Shown: positions 18,209-27,243 of the stretch, piece by piece
Position numbering within the stretch: the first letter of the stretch is position 1
How the letters are laid out: every line of letters starts with the position of its first letter
Notes under the pieces: model-generated
Told to the model about the DNA's origin: nothing
Databases searched by the model: none
Seen by the model: only the letters and a program-made list of their open reading frames with translations
Translations under genes and position numbers: made by a program
Origin: Haloferula sp. BvORR071
GTDB taxonomy: Bacteria > Verrucomicrobiota > Verrucomicrobiia > Verrucomicrobiales > Akkermansiaceae
Direction of reading: 5' to 3'
DNA: 64,000 nucleotides
Assembly: GCF_000739615.1 (NCBI RefSeq)
Contig: NZ_BATP01000059.1
Span: 62,001-126,000 of the forward strand

Positions 18209-18778
18209 CTAGCGGCACTCTTTCACGCCATCGGGCGTGGCCAGGAAGTGCATCGGCATGTCGTGGGGATCAACCAGGAGGTGGGGGTGGACCTGCTCGC
18301 GGAAGCAGACGCCGACGCGGATCGATTCGCTATCGGATTGGGCCAGACTGCGGTCATAGAAGCCCTTGCCGCGGCCAAGGCGCTTGCCGCAGGGAGTGAA
18401 ACCCAAGCCCGGGCAGAGGAAGATCTGGACTCCGTCGGTCGGGCAGAGGGGGGCAATCGCGGACGGTTCCGTGATCCCGAAGGGACCGGTTTCAAGCTCG
18501 GTCTGTGTGTGGTCGACGAAGTGAAAGTGCAGGCTGTCGCCTTCGATTCGTGGCAGGACCCAGCGGCGGTCCTTGAGCTCGGAGAGCAGAGGCAGCAGTT
18601 GCGGCTCTCCCGGGATCGCGGAAAATGCGGAGATCACCCTCTCGGCACGGTGGCTGAGCCAGTCGTGGAGCACCTGGCGGATCTCGATCGACTGGGCGAG
18701 TTGCGATAACGCGTCCGGCAGAGAAGCGCGGAGCACGCGGCGCAGGGCGGGTTTTGAATCGGTGTCGGGACTTGCCAC
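18209..18778 (-). CDS. 5-formyltetrahydrofolate cyclo-ligase
   Basis: 189 residues from a GTG at 18778, chosen because it gives normal family length. The frame remains open to 18853 with a GTG there too. The ATP-binding/active-site signature CGKRLGRGKGFYDR is complete, and the preceding segment VQIFLCPGLGFTPCG and final VGVCFREQV are as expected. The enzyme converts 5-formyl-THF to 5,10-methenyl-THF using ATP, salvaging the folate storage form. It is divergent from the secreted-protein gene starting at 18814, the two starts being 35 bases apart, so they probably share a promoter region. Confidence 0.88.
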   Translation of the reverse strand: MASPDTDSKPALRRVLRASLPDALSQLAQSIEIRQVLHDWLSHRAERVISAFSAIPGEPQLLPLLSELKDRRWVLPRIEGDSLHFHFVDHTQTELETGPFGITEPSAIAPLCPTDGVQIFLCPGLGFTPCGKRLGRGKGFYDRSLAQSDSESIRVGVCFREQVHPHLLVDPHDMPMHFLATPDGVKECR

Positions 18779-18813
18779 TTGCAAAGGAAAAACGGAACGG
18801 GAATCTAGCAGTC

Positions 18814-19425
18814 GTGATCCCTGCTTGGCAAGCTGTCCTCGTGGCCCTGGCACTTTCCGCGACTGCGGAAAGTGCGGATGAGGGGGCCGCCAAGTTCCAG
18901 TGGAACCCGCCGAACATCGGTGCGGGAGTCTTCACTTCGGAACTCGGCATGCTCGACCGCGAGCGCGACGAGTATGCCAACAGCCTCGCCGGCTACGCCC
19001 TGAACCGGGTGGCGATGGCCAAGGCGAGCGTGGCTTCCCTGAATGAGGCGCGGCGCCTGGTGGCGCTGGCGTTGCAGCTTTCCTCGCGCAACAAGAAGGC
19101 GATCGTCCTGCGCTATCAGCTTTCCAAAGGCTCGATCCCCGAGGCCGTGCCTGGCGACTATCAGCCGGATGTGCTGGCGCGTCTGCTCTTCGAGCGCAGT
19201 CTGGAACTGAAGAAGCAGGGCGGGGTGGAGAACACCCTGCTGGCGCGGATTTTCACCGAACTCTCCGCGGAAATGGACCCCAAGAACGAGGATGCCGTCT
19301 ACGCCAGCGAGATCCAGCGCCTCGATCACGGCAGCGTGAATTGGAACAGCCTGACGGATGCGAAGGGGGAGGAAGGGAAGAAGGAGGAGGCTTCGAAGCC
19401 GGAAAAAGGCGACGTGCCGCCTTGA
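18814..19425 (+). CDS. hypothetical secreted protein with TPR-like helices
   Basis: 203 residues from a GTG at 18814 that opens a signal peptide (IPAWQAVLVALALSATAESA). The mature part is helical, with TPR-like pairs (SLAGYALNRVAMAKASVASL, LNEARRLVALALQLSSRNKKA). It finishes with a strongly charged Lys/Glu-rich tail. No catalytic motif is seen. Divergent and very close to the cyclo-ligase gene. Confidence 0.6.
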   Translation: MIPAWQAVLVALALSATAESADEGAAKFQWNPPNIGAGVFTSELGMLDRERDEYANSLAGYALNRVAMAKASVASLNEARRLVALALQLSSRNKKAIVLRYQLSKGSIPEAVPGDYQPDVLARLLFERSLELKKQGGVENTLLARIFTELSAEMDPKNEDAVYASEIQRLDHGSVNWNSLTDAKGEEGKKEEASKPEKGDVPP

Positions 19426-19566
19426 GAGGCTGCTTTAAAGAAGCAGTGACCGCGCCCGTTTCGATGGTGAAGCGGGGGCCGGCCACAGCTTTCGTAGCCG
19501 TGGCCAAGATGCTCCGGGCGGCGGCTCGGCTTCAGGATCGCCGTGTTCTCATCCGCTTTCCAGGGC

Positions 19567-20760
19567 TCACGCCCTTCCAACCGGAGCAGCCCCAAGCACC
19601 TCTCCGCCTTCAATTGCAGTGACCGGGTTGCCGTCGCTTCGGCGGGGTAGCCTCACCACGAATACGGTTTCATTATCATCTGACCGAACATTGATGGTGC
19701 CTCCGTGGGCCGTGGCGACCTCTCGCGCGATGTATAGTCCTAGCCCGATGCTTCCCGGCGGCCTCGCGAGTTCTTCGCTGGCGTTGCGGCGGAGAGGATC
19801 GAAGATCAGGGCAAGGGAATCCCGCGGGATCGGCGTTCCTTGATTGCGCACTCCCAAGAGAATATCATCACCGTCTCCGCTCAGGAACAGACTGATCGGC
19901 GTAGTCTCCGAGCCATGCTGGACAGCATTCCCCAGAAGATTGGAGATCAGTTGCCTCAATCGCGCCGAGTCCCATTCTCCTGTCGGCTCCACATCGCATT
20001 CGAAGGAGATGGTCCTTGCTGGATGGACCGCCCGCATTTCCTCAACCACCTCGCGGCAGAGTTTTTCCAAATCCATGGTTTCGCGCGAAACGATCATTCT
20101 CGCCCCCAGCCGCGTGCCCGTGAAGTCCAGCAAGTCAGCAATCATCTTTTCCATCGCACGGACCGAGACAGCGATCTGCGCTGCCATCTTTAGGGCGAGC
20201 CCCGAGAGATCGCCATGTTCCTCCAGCAGACCTGCGACCATTGATACGGCATGCAGGGGCGTTCTCAAATCATGTCCAAGGATCCCGAGGAAAATTTCGC
20301 GGGAGTGGTCGATCCGCTCGGTATAATTCTCGATCGACTCTGCCAGAAGCTGGTCTACCGCTTCGTTGAACCTCGTCATGTCCTCCACCCGGTGAGCGGG
20401 TTCTTGGTCGGGCTCCAGGCTCCAGAGATGCAGCACGCTGGCGCGAAGCGACCGATATTCCGCGACCAGTGATTGAAGGTCGAATCCCGACTCCACCCGG
20501 CTCACCGCGTGCCTTGCCGAGGAGCGGTCCACCAAGGTGCTTTCCCAAGTATTCGTGTCCTGGCCGATGGCTTTCTTGCGCTGCTCGCGAGGAGACTGCG
20601 GACGCTGCATGTCCTTTACCATCGCGAGGAGCATCTCCTCCGCGTGATCGCGCAGAAGCCGGGTGCTGGGCTCGTCGCCGGGCCATATCATCCGGGCGAA
20701 TTCTTCCCACTCCTGAAGGATAGGCTCCACGTTCTCCGCGATGAACTCATAAAGCCGCAT
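19567..20760 (-). CDS. orphan histidine kinase with RsbRD-type N-terminal domain
   Basis: 397 residues from the ATG at 20760 (MRLYEFIAENVEPI). The frame extends to 21003 but adds a leader of poor composition. Residues 1-150 look like the RsbRD N-terminal (RsbT co-antagonist) domain, a haem-free globin-like sensor fold. The HisKA H-box GHDLRTPLH has the phospho-acceptor His at 163. The HATPase follows: N-box LISNLLGNAVQHGSE, G1 GVRNQGTPI and G2 SIGLGLYIAREVATAHGG. There is no membrane segment, so the kinase is cytoplasmic. No response regulator gene is adjacent; its partner must be elsewhere. Confidence 0.82.
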   Translation of the reverse strand: MRLYEFIAENVEPILQEWEEFARMIWPGDEPSTRLLRDHAEEMLLAMVKDMQRPQSPREQRKKAIGQDTNTWESTLVDRSSARHAVSRVESGFDLQSLVAEYRSLRASVLHLWSLEPDQEPAHRVEDMTRFNEAVDQLLAESIENYTERIDHSREIFLGILGHDLRTPLHAVSMVAGLLEEHGDLSGLALKMAAQIAVSVRAMEKMIADLLDFTGTRLGARMIVSRETMDLEKLCREVVEEMRAVHPARTISFECDVEPTGEWDSARLRQLISNLLGNAVQHGSETTPISLFLSGDGDDILLGVRNQGTPIPRDSLALIFDPLRRNASEELARPPGSIGLGLYIAREVATAHGGTINVRSDDNETVFVVRLPRRSDGNPVTAIEGGEVLGAAPVGRA

Positions 20761-21561
20761 GCCACGCGATATGCCGGTGAAGGAGCTTGTTCGAGCAGAT
20801 TCGCCATTGTGCAAGGATGGGAAACCGCAGTGGCCTCTCGGTGGTGCGGCCTGGAAGGCATTGCGGCTCGCTATTCCACCCGCTTCCAAACCAGATCTTC
20901 CCCCTCGGAGGTCACATGAAGGACAGGCAAGAACATCCAAGGCTTCGAGCGGCGGTCGCCACTTGGGGGCTTGAGAGGCTGCGTGGCCTTTCGTCCTGTC
21001 CACCTGGGTGCTGCTTCCGAGGTTACCCAGTCGCCCAACTGGCAGTCCAAGGGATGATCGCGTTGTTCGCCGAAAGGGAGGGGTGTTTCTTGCTGGGGCA
21101 TTCTGGGCTTACAACGGTGCCGGGCCCGTCGCTCTGGGTTTGAGCATGACCACGAAGTCACTTTTGTCGGTAGCATCGAGCTTGATCGATTTCACGACGG
21201 CTTGGTCAATCTCGCCAAGTTCCTCCGCGTCCAACTGGATGGTGCGAGGGTGTCAGTCTCGAGGTCAGCTCCTCAGCATCGCACGATGCGCGGCAATCCC
21301 TAGGAAAATCCGCAAAAAGAAGGCGATCCAAGCTCGTCCGGCTCACCCGCTTGGGTCGAACTCTCTGCGGGAAGCTGCATGCCCTTCCAAGTAGAGGTGA
21401 AAATTGCCAAATCCTTCATGCCGATTGCGTATTTTGCGGGGGCGGCCGAGGAGGAAGCGTTCCGGGGCGGAGTGGCGGCGGTCGTCGGCGGGAGGTTTGA
21501 ATCGTTCTCACCGCGCGCTTGCCAGCCGGGGCGGGGTGACTAGGCTACGCGCTCTTTTGTC
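20761..21561. other. 800-bp stretch without a convincing gene
   Basis: Between the histidine kinase (reading left) and ilvE (reading right). Two fragments have coding-like composition. On the minus strand, about 21109-21258 encodes a short run (LDAEELGEIDQAVVKSIKLD ... SDFVVMLKPRA) with a stop at 21109 and no good start; it may be a gene remnant. On the plus strand, 21379-21543 could encode a 54-residue peptide (MPFQVEVKIAKSFMPIAYFAG...) with no recognisable features. Neither is strong enough to annotate as a gene. Promoters for the two flanking divergent genes must lie here. Confidence 0.4.
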
Positions 21562-22431
21562 ATGAAAATCTGGTTGGACGGCGAATTGGTGGATGAATCC
21601 GCGGCGAAGATCTCCGTGTTCGATCACGGCTTGCTCTATGGCGATGGCGTCTTCGAGGGCATCCGCTTCTACAACCGCCGGGTCTTCCGCCTGGAGGAAC
21701 ACATCCGCCGCCTCTTCGACTCCGCACGGGCGATCGTGCTGGAAATGCCGTGGACTCAGGAAGAGGTGATCAAGTTCGTGGTGGAAACCGTCGCGGCCAA
21801 TGGCCTCGATGACGGCTACATCCGTCTGGTGGTGACCCGTGGCTCCGGTGGCCTCGGTCTCAACCCCTACCTCTGCAAGCGCGCCAGCATGTTCATCATC
21901 GCCGGCACCATCAGCCTCTATCCGCAGGAGCACTACGAGAACGGCTTGGCTGTGATCACCTGTGCGACCCGCCGCCCGGCACCCGCCGCCCTGATGCCGC
22001 AGGTGAAGTCGCTGAACTACCTGAACAACATCATGGCGAAGGTGGAGGCGATCCAAGCCGGCGCGCTGGAAGCCGTGATGCTCAACGAACAGGGCTACGT
22101 GGCGGAATGCACTGGCGACAACATCTTCATCATCCGCGACGGCGTGCTGCACACCCCGCAGGTGAATGACGGTGCGCTGGATGGCATCACCCGCGACGTG
22201 ATCCTGGAGCTGGCCGACCAACTCAAGGTACCGGTGCTCGAGCGGCAGTTGACCCGCTACGATATCTACGTCTCGGACGAGTGCTTCCTGACGGGCACCG
22301 CCGCAGAGGTCATCCCGGTGGTGGAACTCGACCGCCGCAAGATCGGCGGCGGCAAGCCCGGCCCGATCACCAAGCGCTTCATCGAGGCCTTCAAGGCACT
22401 GGCTGGCAGCACCGGCACGCCGATTGATTGA
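21562..22431 (+). CDS. ilvE: branched-chain amino acid aminotransferase
   Basis: 289 residues, class IV PLP aminotransferase. The catalytic lysine is K149 in MPQVKSLNYLNN. Also present are the entry segment SVFDHGLLYGDGVFEGIRFY, the PLP-phosphate segment VAECTGDNIFII and the C-terminal SDECFLTGTAAEVIPV. This set is specific for IlvE rather than D-amino-acid transaminase or aminodeoxychorismate lyase. It carries out the last step of leucine, isoleucine and valine synthesis with glutamate as amino donor. The gene is followed by its own hairpin, so it is probably monocistronic. Confidence 0.92.
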   Translation: MKIWLDGELVDESAAKISVFDHGLLYGDGVFEGIRFYNRRVFRLEEHIRRLFDSARAIVLEMPWTQEEVIKFVVETVAANGLDDGYIRLVVTRGSGGLGLNPYLCKRASMFIIAGTISLYPQEHYENGLAVITCATRRPAPAALMPQVKSLNYLNNIMAKVEAIQAGALEAVMLNEQGYVAECTGDNIFIIRDGVLHTPQVNDGALDGITRDVILELADQLKVPVLERQLTRYDIYVSDECFLTGTAAEVIPVVELDRRKIGGGKPGPITKRFIEAFKALAGSTGTPID

Positions 22432-22448
22432 GAAGAAATTTCTGGTCG

Positions 22449-22478
22449 AAGCGCCGCTCTGCAAGGGGCGGCGCTTTC
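22449..22478 (+). terminator. probable terminator after ilvE
   Basis: A 9-bp stem (AAGCGCCGC with GCGGCGCTT, 22449-22457 and 22468-22476) ends in only three T residues, eighteen bases after the ilvE stop. It is a plausible but weak intrinsic terminator. Confidence 0.5.
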
Positions 22479-22692
22479 GCGTTTATAGGGGAAAGGAGCG
22501 GGGATCTTACTGTCTCCGGAGCGGTCTCCAAGGGCTGCTTCTCCGGCCAGTGCCAGCGACAGCAAGGTGGCGGCTCCTTATGGCTTGGCCGCCCTGTGGC
22601 ATCCGTGCTTTCCCCCGTCTTTCAGAAATCCGCTCCGGAGCCAGAGATTTCGTTTCGCATTCCGTTTTGGCGCTCTTAGCTTGGGGCTGTCA

Positions 22693-23244
22693 ATGGACTG
22701 CGACATCTGCGGCAAGAAGGCGAAGGTGCACCTCACCCAACTGGTGGGCGGGCAAATCAAGAAAATCGCCCTTTGCGACGACTGCGCAAAGGAGAAGGGG
22801 GTGACTGACCCCACAGGCTTTGCGCTGGCGGAGATGCTACTCGGCAAGACGCCGGGCAAGCCCGTGGTCACTGCCCAGCAGGCGGTGGCGGCGCAAGTCG
22901 GCGGTGGTGGTAGCGGCGTTGGGCGGCGTTGCCCGGGCTGTGGCTTCACGCTGGACGACCTGCGGCGGATCCGCCGTTTCGGCTGCGCGACCTGTTATGT
23001 GACTTTCAAGGAAGAGGTGAACGCGATGCTGCGCGGAATGCACAAGGGTACCAAGCATTGCGGCAAGGTGCCGGCCGGGCTGATGGAGCTGCATGAGCGC
23101 ACGCAGCGGCTGGAAGAACTGCGTGGCCGCCTCGACCAAGCGATCACCTCGGAAAATTACGAAGAGGCCGCCGGCCTGCGCGACGAGATCCGCCAGATCG
23201 AAATCCGCGCCACGGGCACCCCGAAAACCAGCGAGTCGCCATGA
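22693..23244 (+). CDS. mcsA: McsA-like activator of protein arginine kinase
   Basis: 183 residues from the ATG at 22693, immediately opening MDCDICGKKAKV. Four CxxC zinc pairs are seen (CDIC, CDDC, CPGC, CATC), matching the two zinc fingers of McsA. The C-terminal UVR motif (ELRGRLDQAITSENYEEAA ... LRDEIRQIE) is the segment that contacts McsB or ClpC. In Firmicutes McsA activates the arginine kinase McsB and modulates the CtsR repressor. Here it is first in a translationally coupled operon, its stop overlapping the mcsB start by four bases (ATGA). No CtsR gene is visible. Confidence 0.9.
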   Translation: MDCDICGKKAKVHLTQLVGGQIKKIALCDDCAKEKGVTDPTGFALAEMLLGKTPGKPVVTAQQAVAAQVGGGGSGVGRRCPGCGFTLDDLRRIRRFGCATCYVTFKEEVNAMLRGMHKGTKHCGKVPAGLMELHERTQRLEELRGRLDQAITSENYEEAAGLRDEIRQIEIRATGTPKTSESP

Positions 23245-24359
23245 TGCGTTTCACCACTCTGATCAAAAACCCCGCCGACTGGATGACCGGTGAGGGCGCG
23301 GACAATACGATTGTCCTGACTTCCCGCATCCGGCTGGCGCGCAACTTGAGGGGCGAATCTTTCCCGGGTTGGGCGAAGAAGGAGCAGCGGCGTCGCACTC
23401 TGGAGATCTTGCGTCCGGCCGTAGAGGCACTGCCCTGCATGAAGGATGCCTTCTCCCAAGAGCTGGACGACCTGAACTCCGTGCAGAAGCAGGTGCTCGT
23501 GGAACGCCACCTGATTAGCCGCGAGCACGCGGCGCGCGGGGAGGGGAGTGCCGCGGTGATCGAGCGGCGGCAGTCGATTGCGCTCATGCTGAACGAAGAG
23601 GATCACCTGCGGATGCAGGCGATCCGCCCGGGTATGTCACTGCGCGCTGCCTACGATTCCCTGGCCGCGGTGGATGAAGAGCTGGAGCAATCGCTGGAGA
23701 TCGCCTTCGACCACGAGTTGGGCTACCTGACGACCTGCCCGACCAACCTCGGCACCGGTCTTCGCGCCTCTGCGATGCTGCATTTGCCAGCTTTGGTGCT
23801 CAGCGACCAAATCGGCCAAGTGCTGCAAGCGGTGAACAAGATCGGCTTGGCCGTGCGTGGCCTCTATGGGGAAGGCACGGAGTCACTCGGCAATCTTTTC
23901 CAGATCTCCAACCAGTCCACCTTGGGCGAGAGTGAAGAGACAATTTTACGCAGGCTGGAGCGCGTAATCGCCCAGGTTGCGACACATGAGCGCAATGCCC
24001 GGGACAAGCTGTTGGAGGATGACCCGGAAATGGTGAGCGATAAAATCGGTCGTGCCTATGGAGTGCTCCGCCATGCGTGGATCATTGATTCCAAGGAAGC
24101 TCTGAACCATTTGTCGCTGCTTCGATTGGGGGGTGACTTAGGGTTTTTACCTAATGAAACCGTAAAATCATGTGATGCGCTATTAATGGATATCCAACCG
24201 GCACACCTTCAGCTACACAGCGGACGGAAACTTTCACCGGAGGAGCGCGACTCAATCCGGGCGGAAATCGTCCGGACCCGGTTGCAAACCCTCCAAGCCC
24301 CTGATATTCGTTCGACAAGGAAAAAGGACGAAGACGACCAAAATCCTGAGATGCTATGA
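23241..24359 (+). CDS. mcsB: protein arginine kinase McsB
   Basis: 372 residues, guanido-kinase fold. Signatures include VLTSRIRLARNLRGESFPGW near residue 30 and the catalytic-Cys segment LTTCPTNLGTGLRAS around residue 168. The C-terminal RLGGDLGFLPNETV and HLQLHSGRKLSPEERDSIRAEI complete it. McsB phosphorylates arginine side chains; phosphoarginine marks proteins for ClpC-ClpP degradation. The gene sits between mcsA (ATGA overlap at 23241) and clpC (ATGA overlap at 24356), so the three are translated as a unit. Presence in a Gram-negative-type lineage is less commonly studied than in Bacillus. Confidence 0.93.
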   Translation: MMRFTTLIKNPADWMTGEGADNTIVLTSRIRLARNLRGESFPGWAKKEQRRRTLEILRPAVEALPCMKDAFSQELDDLNSVQKQVLVERHLISREHAARGEGSAAVIERRQSIALMLNEEDHLRMQAIRPGMSLRAAYDSLAAVDEELEQSLEIAFDHELGYLTTCPTNLGTGLRASAMLHLPALVLSDQIGQVLQAVNKIGLAVRGLYGEGTESLGNLFQISNQSTLGESEETILRRLERVIAQVATHERNARDKLLEDDPEMVSDKIGRAYGVLRHAWIIDSKEALNHLSLLRLGGDLGFLPNETVKSCDALLMDIQPAHLQLHSGRKLSPEERDSIRAEIVRTRLQTLQAPDIRSTRKKDEDDQNPEML

Positions 24360-26882
24360 ATAATTTCACACCCAGAGCCCAACAGGTGCTGGCCCTCGCC
24401 CGGAAGGAGGCCGACCGCTTCAACCACAGCTACGTCGGAACCGAGCATCTATTGCTCGGCCTGATCAAGCTGGGGCAGGGAGTGGCGGTCAACGTTCTGG
24501 AGCGCATGGGTCTGGACCTTGAGAGTGTCCGGATGGAAGTCGAAAAAGAGGTCGGAACCGGAACCGGCCAGAAGATCTCCGGCAGCATCCCCTACAACCC
24601 CCCGGGTGAAGAAAGTGCTCGCGCTGGCGAACAAAGAGGCGAAGGCCCTCAACCACAGCTATGTCGGCACCGAGCACATCCTGCTCGGCCTGCTGCGTGA
24701 AGGCGAAGGAGTCGCAGCACGCGTCCTGCGCCGCATGGATGTGGACATCCAGCGCACCCGCAACGAGATCCTGGCCGAGATTGATCCGAACTTCACCCCC
24801 GATGACGACGATGACGACGACACCGAGGAAGAAGACGAAAACTTCGAGGACGAAAGCAACGAGACCGAAGAGACAGAAGCCGAGGGTAAGACCAAGACCC
24901 CCGCGCTGCGCGCCTTCGGCCGTGATCTGACGAAGCTCGCCCGCGACAATGACCTCGACCCCGTGATCGGCCGCGAAGGCGAGATCGAGCGGGTGATCCA
25001 GATCTTGTGCCGCCGCACCAAGAACAACCCGGTGCTGATCGGGGAAGCAGGTGTCGGTAAGACTGCGATCGTGGAGGGCCTCGCCCAAGAGATTGCTTCG
25101 GGCAACGTGCCGGAGATCCTGCGCGACAAGAAGGTCATTACCCTCGACCTCGCGCTGATGGTCGCCGGAACGAAGTACCGCGGTCAGTTCGAAGAGCGGA
25201 TCAAGGCCGTGATGGACGAGATCCGGAAGGTGAAGAACGTGATCCTTTTCATCGACGAGCTGCACACCATCGTGGGTGCCGGCTCGGCGGAAGGAGCGAT
25301 GGACGCTTCCAACATCATCAAGCCCGCGCTTTCACGCGCCGAGCTGCAGGTGGTGGGTGCGACCACGCTGAACGAGTATCGCAAGTACATCGAGAAGGAT
25401 GCCGCCCTTGAGCGCCGCTTCCAACAGGTGAAGGTCGACGAGCCTTCCGTGGAAGATGCGATCAAGATCATGCGCGGTCTCCAGGAGAAGTACGAGGCGC
25501 ACCACAAGGCCAAGTTCACGCCGGAAGCTGTCGAGGCTTCGGTGAAGCTGACCTCGCGCTATCTCACCGGACGCTATCTGCCGGACAAGGCGATCGACGT
25601 TCTCGATGAAGCCGGCGCCCGCGCGCGCATCGGCCAGATGACCCGCCCGCCGGAGATCAAGCAACTTGAAGCGGACATCGAACAGGTGAACCGCGAGAAG
25701 ATCGGCGCGATCGGCGAGCAGGACTTCGAGAAGGCAGCCTCTCTCCGTGACAAGGAGAAGCACATCAAGAAGACGCTCGACGAGACTCTGAAGAACTGGC
25801 GTTCCAAGTCCGAGGAGACGGTTGTGGAAGTCGGCGATGACGACATCATGGCCGTGGTCTCGAAGTGGACCGGTGTCCCGCTCCGCCGCATGGAGGAGAA
25901 GGAAGCCGAGAAGCTGCTGAAGATGGAAGGCGAGCTGGAAGGCCGCGTGATCGGTCAGGACGAGGCGGTGAAAGCCATCTCGAAGGCCCTGCGCCGCTCA
26001 CGTGCGGACCTCAAGGACCCGCGCCGCCCGATCGGTTCCTTCCTCTTCCTCGGCCCCACCGGTGTCGGCAAGACCTACCTCGCCCGCAATCTGGCGGAGT
26101 TCATGTTCGGGGATCCGGACGCGCTCATCCAGATCGACATGTCCGAGTACATGGAGAAGTTCACCTCCAGCCGCTTGATCGGATCGCCTCCGGGATACGT
26201 CGGCTATGAGGAAGGCGGCCAGCTTTCCGAAGCGGTCCGCCGCCGGCCTTACTCCGTGGTGCTCTTCGACGAAATCGAGAAGGCTCACCCGGATGTGATG
26301 AACCTTCTGCTCCAGATCTTGGAAGAAGGCATGGTCACCGACTCGCTCGGCCGCAAGATCGACTTCCGCAACACGATCATCATCCTAACTTCGAACGTCG
26401 GGGCTTCGATGATCAAGCGGCAGACGACACTCGGCTTCGGCGCGATGTCGGCAGACGACGCCGACTTCGAGGGCATGAAGGAGAAGATCATGGAGGAGTC
26501 GAAGCGCTACTTCAAACCGGAGTTCCTCAACCGCCTCGATGACCTGGTTGTCTTCCACATGCTGGAGAAGAAGGACCTCGACAAAATCGTGGACCTCGAG
26601 ATCGACAAGCTGCTCAAGCGCCTGCGCGAGAAGGACATCACGCTCCAACTCGAAAGCAGCGCCCGCGACCTGCTGGTCAAGAAGGGTTACGATCCGTCCT
26701 ACGGTGCGCGTCCGATGCGCCGTGCGGTGGAGCGCTACCTGGAAGACCCGCTGGCCGAAGCCCTGCTCCGCGGCGACGTGAAGCCCGGCGATACGGCCAA
26801 GGTCTCCTGCCCGGAAGGGAAGGAAGAGCTGGTCTTCGAGCCGATCGGCGAGAAGGCGCAGCCGGATAGTGCTGGGGTTTGA
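24356..26882 (+). pseudogene. clpC: ATP-dependent Clp protease ATP-binding subunit ClpC, +1 frameshift in a C6 run
   Basis: The start ATG at 24356 overlaps mcsB. The first Clp_N repeat (residues 1-about 60, [15 protein letters not shown]) and the second ([15 protein letters not shown]) are in different frames. The switch lies at 24598-24603, a run of six Cs. Reading five Cs gives YNPRVKKVLALANKEA, which restores one continuous protein of about 841 residues to the stop at 26882. The rest is complete: D1 Walker [14 protein letters not shown], a middle domain with UVR-like EKAASLRDKEKHIKK, and D2 Walker A GPTGVGKTYLARN. An acidic stretch of Asp/Glu follows the N domain. ClpC unfolds McsB-marked proteins for ClpP. 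A homopolymer sequencing error is a strong alternative. Confidence 0.9.
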
Positions 26883-26907
26883 TTCCCGCTCACAGATAGT
26901 TCAAACG

Positions 26908-26941
26908 AAAGGCGGCTTCCGGAAGGGAGCCGCCTTTTTCT
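26908..26941 (+). terminator. intrinsic terminator of the mcsA-mcsB-clpC operon
   Basis: Stem GGCGGCT with AGCCGCC (26911-26917 and 26929-26935) around a 10-12 base loop, followed by TTTTTCTTT, about 25 bases after the clpC stop. Classical Rho-independent shape. Confidence 0.8.
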
Positions 26942-26946
26942 TTAGA

Positions 26947-26990
26947 AGTAGTCCGCTCCAGTCCTCTGAGCGGATGAATGGTCCCCGGCG
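26947..26990 (+). repeat. REP-like palindrome, unit A
   Basis: Core GTCCGCTC-CAGTCCTCT-GAGCGGA is a hairpin with 7-8 bp arms. It is preceded by AGTA and followed by GGTCCCCGGCG. The unit recurs as B (27065), C (27184), D (27887), E and F. Arrangement around the transposase gene makes it a REP element. Confidence 0.8.
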
Positions 26991-27064
26991 GCGCGGCTCA
27001 CCTCCCAGGCTGGAAACTTTCAACACGGCCACTCTTCGGCAGACCTTCGGGCCCCTCTCGTGTG

Positions 27065-27105
27065 AAAGTAGTCCGTTCCGGTCCTCTGAGAGAAGGAACG
27101 GTGCC
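27065..27105 (+). repeat. REP-like palindrome, unit B (diverged)
   Basis: AGTAGTCCGTTCCGGTCCTCTGAG followed by AGAAGGAACGGTGCC. Same order as unit A; the stem uses GTTCC/GGAAC, so the two arms changed together, which supports selection for the hairpin. Confidence 0.7.
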
Positions 27106-27183
27106 TGCTCCCCCGTCTTGTGCTGCCCGGAGAGAAGCTTCCCAACTTGCTTCTTCGCGCTATAACTTTCGGCGTTGTTGAAC

Positions 27184-27236
27184 CGTTCGTCCGCTCAGAG
27201 GACTGAAGCGGACTACTTCTTCTCCGGACTACTTTT
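27184..27236 (-). repeat. REP-like palindrome, unit C (inverted)
   Basis: Reads on the minus strand as the same core with GTCCGCTTCAGTCCTCTGAG, preceded by a second half-copy (AGTAGTCCGGAG). It lies head-to-head with A and B and ends eight bases before the transposase start codon. Confidence 0.8.
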
Positions 27237-27243
27237 CCTCTCC

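Noticed and set aside
24598-24603. Programmed ribosomal frameshift in clpC
   Set aside because: The C6 run lacks the usual slippery heptamer with downstream pseudoknot or internal Shine-Dalgarno, and ClpC is not known to use recoding; kept only as a phase-variation possibility.
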